Origin: Pseudonocardia hydrocarbonoxydans | GTDB lineage: Bacteria; Actinomycetota; Actinomycetes; Mycobacteriales; Pseudonocardiaceae | Reading direction: 5' to 3' | Assembly (NCBI RefSeq): GCF_006539565.1 | Contig: NZ_BJNG01000041.1 | Span: 1 to 64,000 of the forward strand | DNA: 64,000 nt | Program-made: the position numbers and the translations under genes | The notes under the pieces: model-generated | Told to the model about the DNA's origin: nothing | Databases searched by the model: none | Seen by the model: the letters and a program-made list of their open reading frames with translations, nothing else | Part shown: one piece after another, positions 1 to 8,153 of the stretch | How the letters are laid out: each line of letters begins with the position of its first letter | Position numbering within the stretch: position 1 is the stretch's first letter

Positions 1-443
1 TCGCCGCGGGTCCCGAACATCCCGGTGAACGTGCTGCGGAAGACCTCGGTGTCGTCGCGGTGCAGCTGGGCGCGCAGCCGCACCAGCCCGAGCCCGGGGC
101 GGCTGCGCGAGAGCCGGGCGTCGAGGATCTCCATCGTGGCGCGCAGCTGGTCACCGGCGAACACCGGCGCGGGCCAGGCGATGTCCTCCCCGCCGGGCGA
201 ACCCAGCGAGGTGGCCCGTGCGAGCACCGAGTCGACGTAGAGGCGCATCCACAGGCCCGCGGTGAACCAGCCCGACGCCGCCACCGCGCCGAACCAGGAC
301 GCCGCGGCGGCCTCGGGGTCGACGTGGAAGGGCTGGGGGTCGAAGCGGCGGGCGAAGGCGACCATCTCGTCGCCGTCGACCACCGTGGAGCCCAGCTCGA
401 ACACCCGGCCCGGGGTGAGGTCCTCGAAGGCGAGCTCGGTCAT
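1..443 (-). CDS. MaoC-like acyl dehydratase (3' part missing)
   Basis: The reading frame runs off the left edge, leaving 147 N-terminal codons. The visible protein starts MTELAFEDLTPGRVFELG, then has a pattern typical of MaoC/hot-dog enoyl-CoA hydratases: an early LTPGR segment, FARRFDPQPFHVDPEAA and a small-residue turn before ASGWFTAGLWMRL. The family hydrates enoyl thioesters, but the substrate here cannot be read. The ATG at 443-441 overlaps the stop of the upstream GlcG-like gene by four bases, so the two are very probably cotranscribed and translationally coupled. The family assignment is from the hot-dog N-terminal sequence pattern only; the catalytic region is partly outside the window. 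Confidence 0.75.
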   Translation of the reverse strand, partial: MTELAFEDLTPGRVFELGSTVVDGDEMVAFARRFDPQPFHVDPEAAAASWFGAVAASGWFTAGLWMRLYVDSVLARATSLGSPGGEDIAWPAPVFAGDQLRATMEILDARLSRSRPGLGLVRLRAQLHRDDTEVFRSTFTGMFGTRG

Positions 444-862
444 GCCAGGGCGGCCAGTCCCGCCTCGGCCACCTCCTGGTCCTGCGAGTAGTGCCCGCCG
501 CTGACGCCGATCGCGCCGACCACGGCCCCGGCGACCTGGATCGGGTAGCCGCCACCGAAGATCACCAGCCGGGCGATGCCGGTGGTCGCGCCGGCCGCGA
601 GCGGGGCGTCGTCCTTGATGAAGTCGTGCCATCCGTGCGTCGGCATCCCGAACCCGACGGCGGTGTAGGCCTTGTCCTGCGCGACCTGCGTGGACAGCAG
701 CGCCGCGCCGTCCATCCGGGAGAACGCCTTGAGGTTGCCGCCGGTGTCGGCGATCGCGATGCACATCGGGACGCCGATCTCGGCGGCCTTCGCCTCCGCG
801 GCCGCGATCACGCGGTGCGCGGCGTCGGTGGTGATGGTCGGGTTGTCGACGGTGTCGGCCAC
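440..862 (-). CDS. GlcG/HbpS-type small protein
   Basis: 140 aa, the usual length for the GlcG/HbpS family (DUF336). Recognisable features are the N-terminal helix TDAAHRVIAAAEAKAAEIG, the strand with CIAIADTGGNLKAFSRMDGA, the segment AQDKAYTAVGFGMPT, and the C-terminal GGYPIQVAGAVVGAIGVSGG, which is the family's hallmark glycine-rich stretch. Members include the haem-binding HbpS of Streptomyces and proteins of unknown role near glycolate or alcohol oxidation genes. No signal peptide is visible, so it is probably cytosolic. The GTG start at 862 has AGGAGG five bases upstream. It overlaps the MaoC-like gene by four bases, which suggests a shared catabolic role rather than haem sensing. That last point is inference. 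Confidence 0.8.
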   Translation of the reverse strand: MADTVDNPTITTDAAHRVIAAAEAKAAEIGVPMCIAIADTGGNLKAFSRMDGAALLSTQVAQDKAYTAVGFGMPTHGWHDFIKDDAPLAAGATTGIARLVIFGGGYPIQVAGAVVGAIGVSGGHYSQDQEVAEAGLAALA

Positions 863-892
863 GGTGCCTCCTGGGGTCGGGTGTCGATCACG

Positions 893-2509
893 TTATCGGT
901 CGACGGCCCCGGCCAGCAGCGGCTCCATCATCACGCCCTCGTGCTTGCGCCGGATCGTCTCCATCCGCCACTTGTTGACGAACACCGCGAGCAGTGCGCC
1001 GTCGACCGACCGGTGCAGCACCTCGGTCTCGCTCTCCCGGTTCAGCACCTCGGCGCCGGCCTCGTCGGTGAGCCGGGCGACGGTGTAGTTCAGCTGCTCC
1101 AGCGTCACCGGCGCGCCGAACTCGTCGGTCAGCCGCGCGGTGACCACCTCGAACTGCAGCGGCCCGACGGCGGCCAGCACCGGGGCCTGGTCGCCACGGC
1201 GGTCGGAGCGCAGGACCTGGATGACGCCCTCGGAGTCGAGCTGGGAGATCCCGCGGCGGAACTGCTTGTAGCGGCCCGCGTCCTTGGCCCGGACCACCGC
1301 GAAGTGCTCGGGGGCGAAGCTGGGGATCGCCGGGAACTCGACCGGCTCGTCGGCGTAGAGCGTGTCGCCCGGCCGCAGCGCACCGGCGTTCACCAGGCCC
1401 ACGATGTCGCCGGGGAACGCCTCCTCCAGCGTGGTGCGCTGCTGGCCGAACACCGCCTGCGCGTACTTCGTGGCGAACGGTTTCCCGGACCCGGCGTGGG
1501 TGAGCACCATGCCGCGCTCGAAGCGGCCGGAGTTGATCCGCAGGAAGGCGGTGCGGTCACGGTGGCTGCGGTCCATGCCGGCCTGCACCTTGAACACCAG
1601 GCCGGACAGCGGGCGGTCCAGCTCGCGCGGCTTCCCGTCGGCGTCCGGACGCGGGGCGGGGGCCGGGGCCAGGTCGACGAGCGCGTCGAGCAGCCGCCCG
1701 ACGCCGATGCCGAGCCGGGCCGCGCCGAACAGCACCGGGGTGGCGGTGCCGGCGAGGTAGTCGTCCTCGTCGAACTGCGCGCCGATCTCGCGCAGCAGCT
1801 CCAGCTCGTCGACGACGGTCTCGAGGTAGAGCGGCTCCTCGGCGGCGGCCCGCTCGGGGTCGAGCACCTCGACCTCGCCCTTCGTCGCCCCACCCGCGGT
1901 GCGCGTGTAGCGGCGCAGCTCGCCCGTCGCGCACTCGACGACCCCGCGCAGGTCGCCCGCGATCCCCACCGGCCAGGTGACGGGCATCGGCCGCAGCCCG
2001 ATCGTCTGCTCCACCTCGTCGAGCAGCTCGAGCGCCTCGCGGCCCGGGACGTCCCACTTGTTGACGAAGGTCAGCACCGGGATCTTGCGGCTGCGGCAGA
2101 CGTCGAACAGCTTGAGGGTCTGCGCCTCCAGGCCCTTCGAGGCGTCGAGCAGCATCACCGCGGCGTCGACGGCGGCGAGCACCCGGTAGGTGTCCTCGGA
2201 GAAGTCGCCGTGGCCGGGGGTGTCGAGCAGGTTGATCACGTGGTCGCGGTAGGAGAACTGCAGCACCGCGGAGGTGATCGAGATGCCGCGGGCGCGCTCC
2301 ATCTCCATCCAGTCCGACGTGACGCCCTTGCGCCCGGCCTTGCCGTGCACCGCGCCCGCCGAGTCGATCACCTCGGCGTGCAGGGCGAGCGCCTCGGTGA
2401 GCGTCGACTTGCCGGCGTCGGGGTGGGAGATCACGGCGAAGGTCCGGCGACGCAGGGCCTGTGCGGCGATCTCGCCGCTGGCGCGGGGGCGGGTGGGTGA
2501 CTCGGTCAT
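893..2509 (-). CDS. prfC: peptide chain release factor 3
   Basis: Class II release-factor GTPase that recycles RF1/RF2 from the ribosome after peptide release. From the ATG at 2509 the protein is 538 aa, close to the usual ~530. GTPase motifs are clear: P-loop SHPDAGKST near residue 30, GISITSAV (switch I), DTPGHGDFSEDTYR (G3/switch II) and NKWD (G4). Domain II follows with RTAFLRINSGRFERGM, and the RF3-specific C-terminal part with LRSDRRGDQAPVLAAVGPLQFEV. A GTG at 2518 is also in frame, but the ATG sits 10 bases after a TAGCCT hexamer (2525-2520), so the mRNA is probably nearly leaderless. The gene lies 30 bp from the GlcG-like gene, on the same strand. Confidence 0.95.
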   Translation of the reverse strand: MTESPTRPRASGEIAAQALRRRTFAVISHPDAGKSTLTEALALHAEVIDSAGAVHGKAGRKGVTSDWMEMERARGISITSAVLQFSYRDHVINLLDTPGHGDFSEDTYRVLAAVDAAVMLLDASKGLEAQTLKLFDVCRSRKIPVLTFVNKWDVPGREALELLDEVEQTIGLRPMPVTWPVGIAGDLRGVVECATGELRRYTRTAGGATKGEVEVLDPERAAAEEPLYLETVVDELELLREIGAQFDEDDYLAGTATPVLFGAARLGIGVGRLLDALVDLAPAPAPRPDADGKPRELDRPLSGLVFKVQAGMDRSHRDRTAFLRINSGRFERGMVLTHAGSGKPFATKYAQAVFGQQRTTLEEAFPGDIVGLVNAGALRPGDTLYADEPVEFPAIPSFAPEHFAVVRAKDAGRYKQFRRGISQLDSEGVIQVLRSDRRGDQAPVLAAVGPLQFEVVTARLTDEFGAPVTLEQLNYTVARLTDEAGAEVLNRESETEVLHRSVDGALLAVFVNKWRMETIRRKHEGVMMEPLLAGAVDR

Positions 2510-2535
2510 GGTGCCCACCAGGCTACGGCCGCCCC

Positions 2536-2613
2536 GCGAGTCCCCCGTTCCCCGCCCGCGAGTCCCCCGTTCCCCGCCCGCGAGTCCCCCGAATCACGCC
2601 CGCGAGTCCCCCG
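2536..2613. repeat. array of four 22-bp direct repeats (left arm)
   Basis: Cores reading GCGAGTCCCCCG begin at 2536, 2558, 2580 and 2602, an exact 22-base period. The ten bases between cores are similar but not identical (TTCCCCGCCC twice, AATCACGCCC once). The array starts about 25 bp upstream of prfC. The same unit occurs in reverse orientation at 2941-3018, so the spacer is bracketed by two inverted arrays. Confidence 0.9.
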
Positions 2614-2713
2614 GACCCCGTGGCTGAGGTTCGGGCGACCCCTCGGGTGGCGGACACGCGGCACGGGGAACCCGGGAGGGGGCCGACGCCGGTCACCGGC
2701 GCCGGCGACGAAC

Positions 2714-2766
2714 TGCAGTGGGGGGGCTCTACTCCGACCCGGTCGGAGTAGAGCCACCCCACTGCA
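2714..2766. repeat. 26-bp-arm palindrome, TGCAGTGGGGTGGCT family, copy 1
   Basis: The left arm at 2714-2739 and the right arm at 2741-2766 are reverse complements with a single mismatch, around one central base. The outer half, TGCAGTGGGGTGGCT, is repeated in a second palindrome at 23868-23922. The inner half, CTACTCCGACC, is not. The element lies midway between the two inverted 22-bp arrays. No T-tract follows, so a terminator role is not obvious. Confidence 0.9.
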
Positions 2767-2940
2767 ACCCCGGAGTCGCGGCGGCCGTGCCGTGAGCGTG
2801 GAACCGGGCGGCCCTCGCCGGAGCCCGCGTCGGCGGCCGCCCGCGGCGGACGGGGCGGGAGGGCGCGGGCTCGAGTCGTACGACCTGGGGTCGCCGGCCG
2901 AGCAGCCGACGGGCCGACGTCCTCGCCCACGAGCTGATGA

Positions 2941-3018
2941 GCGGGGACTCGCCCACGGAATCCGGGGGACTCGCGCGCGGAGAACGGGGGACTCGCGCGC
3001 GGAGAACGGGGGACTCGC
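2941..3018. repeat. array of four 22-bp repeats (right, inverted arm)
   Basis: Reverse-complement copies of the left array unit. GGACTCGC ends fall at 2952, 2974, 2996 and 3018, again exactly 22 bases apart. Two of the four units match the left-array consensus GCGAGTCCCCCGTTC; the one ending at 2974 diverges after the core and the one ending at 2952 lacks one C. The last unit ends five bases before the hisN stop codon. The rest of the 505-bp spacer (2510-3023) shows no gene I can support. Confidence 0.9.
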
Positions 3019-3023
3019 GGGGG

Positions 3024-3785
3024 TCAGGGGGTGAGGTGGTGCAGGGCCGCCTCGTGGAGCGCCCCGTTGCTGGACAGTCCGTCGCCGCCGGTGAACCCCT
3101 CGTCGCCGGACAGCGAGGTCAGCCGTCCGCCCGCCTCCCGCAGCAGCGGGACGAGGGCGGCGAGGTCCCACGGGCTCGCCCCGGCGTCGACGGCGAGGTC
3201 GATGGCACCCTCGGCGACCAGGCAGTGCTGCCAGAAGTCGCCGAAGGCGCGGGTCTCCCACACCGCCGCCCCGAGCCGCTCCCACCGCAATCCGAGCCCG
3301 CGGGAGTCGGTGGTGGAGACGTAGGCGTCGGCGAGGTCGGACACCCCCGACACCGCGATGCGCCGCGTACCGGCGGCGTCGCGGGTCCACGCCCCGGTGC
3401 CGGGCGCGGCCCACCAGCGCCGGCCCAGCGCCGGGGCGCTGACGACGCCGACCGTCGCGGTGCCGTGCTCGGTCAGCCCGATCAGCGTCGCCCACACCGG
3501 GACGCCGCGGGAGAAGTTCTTGGTGCCGTCGATCGGGTCGAGCACCCAGCCGCGTGCCGCCCCGTCGACGGTGCCGCCCTCCTCCTCGCCGAGGACGGCG
3601 TCGCCGGGCCGCTCGGCCGTGACCAGCGCCCGCAACGCCTCCTCGACGGCGGTGTCGGCGTCGGTGACGGGCGTGCGGTCGGGCTTGCGGTCGACGCGCA
3701 GATCGGCGGCGCGGAACCGGGCGAGGGTGATCGCGTCGGCGGTGTCGGCCATGCGCAGGGCCAGGTCGAGGTCGGAGTCGCTCAC
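3024..3785 (-). CDS. hisN: histidinol-phosphatase, inositol-monophosphatase family
   Basis: 253 aa from the GTG at 3785. The fold and metal-site motifs of the IMPase family are present: PVTDADTAVEEALR, the loop GEEEGG (metal-binding glutamates), WVLDPIDGTKNFSRGVPVW (the DPIDGT signature) and, near the C-terminus, DAGASPWDLAALVPLLREAGG. In actinobacteria this subfamily dephosphorylates histidinol phosphate in histidine biosynthesis. The assignment to HisN rather than another IMPase is by overall resemblance to the mycobacterial protein. No other his gene is nearby. The start is 33 bp from a divergent response-regulator gene. Confidence 0.85.
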   Translation of the reverse strand: MSDSDLDLALRMADTADAITLARFRAADLRVDRKPDRTPVTDADTAVEEALRALVTAERPGDAVLGEEEGGTVDGAARGWVLDPIDGTKNFSRGVPVWATLIGLTEHGTATVGVVSAPALGRRWWAAPGTGAWTRDAAGTRRIAVSGVSDLADAYVSTTDSRGLGLRWERLGAAVWETRAFGDFWQHCLVAEGAIDLAVDAGASPWDLAALVPLLREAGGRLTSLSGDEGFTGGDGLSSNGALHEAALHHLTP

Positions 3786-3805
3786 GGGAGGCAGTCTGCC
3801 GGGCC

Positions 3806-3811
3806 TACTGT
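3806..3811 (+). promoter_or_regulatory. -10 box of the response-regulator gene (leaderless)
   Basis: TACTGT ends seven bases before the ATG at 3819. This puts the expected transcription start at or next to the start codon, and no ribosome binding site is visible. It is one of many such cases in the window. Confidence 0.55.
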
Positions 3812-3818
3812 GGCGGTC

Positions 3819-4475
3819 ATGACCACCGTCCTGCTCGCCGAGGACGACGCCGCCATCGCCGAGCCGCTCTCCCGCGCCCTGACCCGCGAGGGCTACGCGG
3901 TCACGGTGGCCACCGACGGCGTCGCGGCGCTCGACCGGGTGCACGCCGGCCACGTCGACCTGCTGGTGCTCGACCTGGGGCTGCCCGGGATGGACGGCCT
4001 GGAGGTCTGCCGCCGGGTCCGGCTGCACCAGCCCGACCTGCCGGTCCTCATGCTCACCGCGCGCACCGACGAGGTCGACTTCGTCGTCGGCCTCGACGCG
4101 GGCGCCGACGACTACGTCGGCAAGCCCTTCCGGCTCGCCGAGCTGCTGGCCCGGGTCCGGGCGCTGCTGCGCCGGCTCACCCCGGAGGCCGTCGAGGTGG
4201 CCGGGGTGCGGATGGAGCTGTCGGGGCGCCGCGTGCTCGTCGACGGGGCGGAGGTCAACCTGGCCAACAAGGAGTTCGAGCTGCTGCGGGTGCTGCTGCT
4301 GCGCGCCGGGCAGGTCGTCACCCGCGAGGAGATCCTGCGCGAGGTGTGGAACGACCCGGAGATGAAGACGTCCAAGACGCTGGACATGCACATGTCGTGG
4401 CTGCGCCGCAAGATCGGCGGGGAGCGGCGGATCGCCACCGTCCGCGGTGTCGGATTCCGCTTCAACACCGACTGA
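3819..4475 (+). CDS. OmpR-family response regulator
   Basis: 218 aa. The receiver domain spans residues 1-115 with acidic pair D9/D10, phospho-acceptor D52 in LLVLDLGLPGMDG, switch T80 and K102 in VGKPF. A winged-helix DNA-binding domain follows (about 120-218), ending in the typical IATVRGVGFRF. It is cytosolic and binds DNA when phosphorylated. The partner kinase begins three bases downstream, so they form one operon. The input signal is unknown. Genes next to it (hisN, gtrA) do not suggest a target. Confidence 0.92.
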   Translation: MTTVLLAEDDAAIAEPLSRALTREGYAVTVATDGVAALDRVHAGHVDLLVLDLGLPGMDGLEVCRRVRLHQPDLPVLMLTARTDEVDFVVGLDAGADDYVGKPFRLAELLARVRALLRRLTPEAVEVAGVRMELSGRRVLVDGAEVNLANKEFELLRVLLLRAGQVVTREEILREVWNDPEMKTSKTLDMHMSWLRRKIGGERRIATVRGVGFRFNTD

Positions 4476-4478
4476 CCC

Positions 4479-5747
4479 GTGCGCCGCCGCATCCTGCAGT
4501 CGACGCTGCTGGTCGTCGCGCTCACCGCACTGGTGCTCGGCGGCCCGCTGGCGATCACCACCTGGCAGCTCGTCGACGACTTCGACCGGGCCGAGCTGAC
4601 CTCGCGCCTGGAGCAGGTCGCGACGCGGCTGGAGGGACCCGGGTCCGCCGTCGACATCGCCGGGCTGGAGCTGGCCGTGCCCACCGGCGGGCGGCTGACC
4701 CTGGAGCAGGCCGGGCGCCCGCCGCTGGTGATCGGCGACGACGTGGGCGCGGACCCGGTCGTGGAGACGCTGCCGATCGGGTCGGGCGGCACGATCACCC
4801 TGGAGGAGCCGCGGGCCGTGCTGCTCAGCCAGCAGGTGCAGGTGACGCTGGTCGTGCTGTTGCTCGTCGTGCTCTCGGTGGCCACGGGCACCGTCGTGGC
4901 CACGCTGACGGCCCGGCGCCTGGCCGAGCCGCTGCGCGACGTCGCCGACCGCGCCGCCCGGCTGGGCGCGGGCGACTTCCGCTCCGCGCCCGCCCGGCAC
5001 GGCATCCCCGAGCTCGACGCCGTCTCCGAGGTCCTCGACACCTCCGCCGTCGCGCTCGCCGAGCTGGTGCAGCGCGAGCGTCAGCTCGTCGGCGACGTCT
5101 CCCACCAGCTGCGCAGCCGGCTCACCGCGCTCCAGCTGCGCCTGGACGAGCTGGCCACCCACCCCGATCCCAGCGCCCGCTCCGAGGCCCTGGCCGCGCT
5201 CGACCAGGCCGAGAAGCTGGCCGCCGTCCTCGACGAGCTGCTGGAGGCCGCCCGCGCCGCCCGTGCCGCGGGCGCCGAGCCGCTGGACCTGCGGGCCGGG
5301 TTGGAGGCCGTCGCCCAGGAGTGGCGCCCGGCGCTGCGGGCAGCCGGGCGCGGGCTCAAGGTGCGGGTGCCCGACGGCATGCGGGCGCGGGTCACGCCCG
5401 CGCGCATCCGCGAGGCGGTGGGCGCGCTGCTGGACAACGCGCTGCGCCACGGCGCCGGCACCGTCGTGCTGGCCGTGCGGGCCACGGAGAAGAGCGTGGT
5501 CGTCGAGGTCACCGACGCCGGGGACGGCGTGCCGGAGGAGCTGGTCGCGCACGTGTTCGAGCGCGGCGTGTCGGTCGGGTCCTCGACCGGGATCGGGCTG
5601 GCGCTGGCCCGCGCGCTGGTGGAGGCCGACGGCGGGCGCCTGGAGCTCTCCCGCGCCCGGCCCCCGACGTTCACGATCTTCCTGCCGGCCGCCCGCGCGG
5701 ACGACGTCGTCGCACCGGCGGCGCGGCGGGCGAGCAGCCCGCGTTAG
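4479..5747 (+). CDS. two-component sensor histidine kinase
   Basis: 422 aa from a GTG three bases after the regulator's stop. TM1 is about residues 7-29 and TM2 about 118-142, leaving an extracytoplasmic domain of roughly 90 residues. A HAMP segment follows (ARRLAEPLRDVADRAARLG), then the dimerisation helix with phospho-acceptor H209 in GDVSHQLRSRL. The H-box lacks the common HELRTPL form. The ATPase has the N-box with N320 in DNALRH and the G-box DAGDGVPEEL. The G2 region is short: GSSTGIGLALARALVEADGG. The stop overlaps the stop of the convergent gtrA gene by two bases. Confidence 0.92.
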   Translation: MRRRILQSTLLVVALTALVLGGPLAITTWQLVDDFDRAELTSRLEQVATRLEGPGSAVDIAGLELAVPTGGRLTLEQAGRPPLVIGDDVGADPVVETLPIGSGGTITLEEPRAVLLSQQVQVTLVVLLLVVLSVATGTVVATLTARRLAEPLRDVADRAARLGAGDFRSAPARHGIPELDAVSEVLDTSAVALAELVQRERQLVGDVSHQLRSRLTALQLRLDELATHPDPSARSEALAALDQAEKLAAVLDELLEAARAARAAGAEPLDLRAGLEAVAQEWRPALRAAGRGLKVRVPDGMRARVTPARIREAVGALLDNALRHGAGTVVLAVRATEKSVVVEVTDAGDGVPEELVAHVFERGVSVGSSTGIGLALARALVEADGGRLELSRARPPTFTIFLPAARADDVVAPAARRASSPR

Positions 5748-6253
5748 CCCTGGTCGGGCCGGCGCCGCACCTGCTCGTCGGGGAAGACGAAGCGGCGGAA
5801 GGCCCACCAGCGGAACGCCATCCCGAGCAGCACGCCCACGATCTGGCCGCTGACGAAGTCGGCGACCTCCTGGGTGAACAGGCTGACGTCGGGCACCGAC
5901 AGGTGCAGCAGGTAGCGCGAGACGGCCAGCGGAGCGGTGTAGACGGCCACGCCGATGCCGCTGACCAGGAAGAACAGCGCCGCCTCGTGGTGGGTCTCGC
6001 GCCCGCCGCGGGTGCGGAAGGACCACTCCCGGTTGAGCACGTAGGACGCGATGGTGGCCACCAGCACCGCGATCACCTTCGCGGTGAGCGGCTTCTCGAC
6101 CAGCACGGTGTTCTTCAGGAGCAGGAACACCGCCGTGTCGATGACCCAGGTGGTACCGCCGACCATCGCGAACTTGATCAGCTCGCGGTGCCGGATCGCG
6201 ACGGAACGGTAGGGCTGGGGGATCTGGGCCAGCACCGACTCGACGACGGACAC
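5744..6253 (-). CDS. GtrA-like membrane protein
   Basis: 169 aa from a GTG at 6253. Four transmembrane segments are apparent. The first contains FAMVGGTTWVIDTAVFLLL, the third ALFFLVSGIGVAVY and the fourth a small-residue helix before FRWWAFRRFVF. The last motif, with the earlier LNREWSFR, is characteristic of GtrA proteins, which are proposed to flip polyprenyl-linked sugars. From memory, the Mycobacterium homologue (Rv3277) also sits next to purK and purE, and the same order is kept here. It is convergent with the histidine kinase and divergent from purK, 46 bp away. Confidence 0.88.
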   Translation of the reverse strand: MSVVESVLAQIPQPYRSVAIRHRELIKFAMVGGTTWVIDTAVFLLLKNTVLVEKPLTAKVIAVLVATIASYVLNREWSFRTRGGRETHHEAALFFLVSGIGVAVYTAPLAVSRYLLHLSVPDVSLFTQEVADFVSGQIVGVLLGMAFRWWAFRRFVFPDEQVRRRPDQG

Positions 6254-6299
6254 CCGGTGAATCGTGCCAGAGCCCCACGCTGGGTAGGCTCCCGGCACC

Positions 6300-7496
6300 G
6301 TGAACCCTCTCCCCGTCGTCGGCATGGTCGGTGCCGGCCAGCTCGCCCGGATGACCCACCAGGCCGCCATCGCGCTCGGCCAGTCGTTGCGGGTGCTCGC
6401 GGCGGGCAGCGGCGAGCCCGCCGCGCAGGTGTGCGCCGACGTCCGCCCCGGCGCCGCCGACGATCTCGCCGCCGTCCGGGCGTTCGCCGCGGGCTGCGCC
6501 GCGGTCACCTTCGACCACGAGCAGGTGCCGCAGGAGGTCCTGCGCGCGCTGGTCGCCGACGGCGTCACCGTCCACCCCGGCCCGGACGCCCTGCTGTTCG
6601 CCCAGGACAAGCTGGTGATGCGCCGCAGACTGAGCGGGCTGGGCGCCGCGGTCCCCCCGTTCGCCCCGGTGGAGCGCGCCGCCGACGTGACGGCGTTCGC
6701 GGCGGAGCACGGCCTGCCGGTCGTGCTCAAGGCCGTCCGCGGTGGGTACGACGGGCGCGGTGTGTGGATGCTGCGCGAGCCCGACGACGCGCTCGTCGAC
6801 GAGCTGCTCGCCGCCGGCACGCCGCTGATGGTCGAGCAGGCGGTGCCGCTGCGCCGCGAGCTGGCCGCGCTCGTCGCCCGCTCGCCCTACGGTCAGGCCT
6901 CGGCGTGGCCGGTGGTCGAGACCGTGCAGGAGGCCGGGCAGTGCGTGCAGGTGCTCGCCCCCGCCCCCGGGCTCGACGAGGAGGTGGCCGCCGGGGCGCA
7001 GCGCCTGGCCCTGCGCCTGGCCGACGCGCTCGGCGTCACCGGGCTGCTGGCCGTCGAGCTGTTCGAGCGGACGGACGGCGTGCTGCTGGTCAACGAGCTG
7101 GCGATGCGGCCGCACAACTCCGGGCACTGGACGATCGAGGGCGCGCGGACCTCGCAGTTCGAGCAGCACCTGCGCGCCGTCCTGGACTACCCGCTCGGCG
7201 CCACCGCCCCCACCGCCGCCGCGGTGGTGATGGCCAACGTGCTGGGCGCGGCCGCCCCCGTCGCGATGGCCATGGACGAGCGGGTGCACCACCTGTTCGC
7301 GCGGTTCCCCGACGTGAAGGTGCACCTCTACGGCAAGACCGAACGCCCCGCGCGCAAGATCGGTCACGTGACGGTGCTCGGCGACGACATGGCCGGCGTC
7401 CGGCACCGCGCGGCGCTGGCGGCGCACTGGCTCTCCACCGCGGAATGGTCCGACGGCTGGTCGATCCACACCCCGCAGGAGGCGGCACGTGCCTGA
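6300..7496 (+). CDS. purK: 5-(carboxyamino)imidazole ribonucleotide synthase
   Basis: 398 aa, ATP-grasp enzyme of purine synthesis that carboxylates AIR to N5-CAIR using ATP and bicarbonate. Signatures are [11 protein letters not shown] at the N-terminus, TFDHEQVP (usually TFExExVP), DKLVMRRRL, the ATP-grasp [15 protein letters not shown] and the late [17 protein letters not shown]. The GTG at 6300 follows TAGGCT (6285-6290) by nine bases with no Shine-Dalgarno, so it is probably leaderless. It overlaps purE by eight bases. Confidence 0.95.
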   Translation: MNPLPVVGMVGAGQLARMTHQAAIALGQSLRVLAAGSGEPAAQVCADVRPGAADDLAAVRAFAAGCAAVTFDHEQVPQEVLRALVADGVTVHPGPDALLFAQDKLVMRRRLSGLGAAVPPFAPVERAADVTAFAAEHGLPVVLKAVRGGYDGRGVWMLREPDDALVDELLAAGTPLMVEQAVPLRRELAALVARSPYGQASAWPVVETVQEAGQCVQVLAPAPGLDEEVAAGAQRLALRLADALGVTGLLAVELFERTDGVLLVNELAMRPHNSGHWTIEGARTSQFEQHLRAVLDYPLGATAPTAAAVVMANVLGAAAPVAMAMDERVHHLFARFPDVKVHLYGKTERPARKIGHVTVLGDDMAGVRHRAALAAHWLSTAEWSDGWSIHTPQEAARA

Positions 7497-7992
7497 CCCG
7501 ATCGTCGGCGTGATCATGGGCAGCGACTCGGACTGGCCCGTGATGGAGGCCGCCGCCGACGCGCTCGCCGAGTTCGACGTCCCCTTCGAGGTGGGGGTGT
7601 ACTCCGCGCACCGCACGCCCCAGCGCATGCTCGACTACGCCCGTGACGCCGCGGGCCGCGGCCTGCGCGTGATCGTCGCGGGGGCGGGCGGGGCGGCGCA
7701 CCTGCCCGGGATGGTCGCCTCGGCGACGCCGCTGCCGGTGATCGGCGTCCCGGTCCCGCTGGCCCGGCTCGACGGCCTGGACTCGCTGCTGTCGATCGTG
7801 CAGATGCCGGCGGGCGTGCCGGTGGCCACGGTGTCGGTGGGCGGGGCGCGCAACGCCGGCCTGCTCGCCGTGCGGATCCTCGCGGCCGCCGATCCCGCGC
7901 TGCGGGCCCGGATGGAGACCTTCCAGGTCGACCTGCACGACTCCGTCCTGGCCAAGGACGCCGCCCTGCGGGCGCTGGTCCGGCGCACCTGA
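7489..7992 (+). CDS. purE: N5-carboxyaminoimidazole ribonucleotide mutase
   Basis: 167 aa. It converts N5-CAIR from PurK to CAIR. Family signatures are clear: [20 protein letters not shown] near the N-terminus, [11 protein letters not shown] with the catalytic histidine, [14 protein letters not shown], and [30 protein letters not shown]. The GTG at 7489 lies inside the end of purK, so translation is coupled. A perfect hairpin follows at 8001-8018. In Mycobacterium (from memory) purE is followed by an acyl-CoA dehydrogenase gene. Here that gene comes only after a 7 kb accessory block. Confidence 0.95.
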   Translation: MPDPIVGVIMGSDSDWPVMEAAADALAEFDVPFEVGVYSAHRTPQRMLDYARDAAGRGLRVIVAGAGGAAHLPGMVASATPLPVIGVPVPLARLDGLDSLLSIVQMPAGVPVATVSVGGARNAGLLAVRILAAADPALRARMETFQVDLHDSVLAKDAALRALVRRT

Positions 7993-8000
7993 AACCCAGT

Positions 8001-8018
8001 GTCACCCGTTCGGGTGAC
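8001..8018 (+). terminator. hairpin downstream of purE
   Basis: GTCACCCG and CGGGTGAC form a perfect 8-bp stem around TT, nine bases after the purE stop. There is no U-tract, so termination efficiency is uncertain. After it, 8020-8153 is noticeably richer in A and T than its surroundings (for example AATTAAGTTCC at 8101-8111) and contains TATTCT at 8116-8121, a possible -10 box for the next gene. Confidence 0.5.
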
Positions 8019-8153
8019 GACCGAATCGTGATCCGGCCCGAACAACCGTGACGACAGACGCAGGAGAATGATTTCCGGAATCCCCGGATCTCCCGGCGTG
8101 AATTAAGTTCCTTGCTATTCTGGGAACGGCGTCCGGCTTCGGAGTCCCGTGCA

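Noticed and set aside
2536..3018. CRISPR array
   Set aside because: The repeats have a 22-base period with similar, not unique, intervening bases, occur in two inverted sets, and no cas genes are near.
4346..7513. Plus-strand open frame of about 1050 codons through the histidine kinase, gtrA and purK
   Set aside because: It overlaps three recognised genes in other frames and its translation is low-complexity Arg/Ala/Gly.
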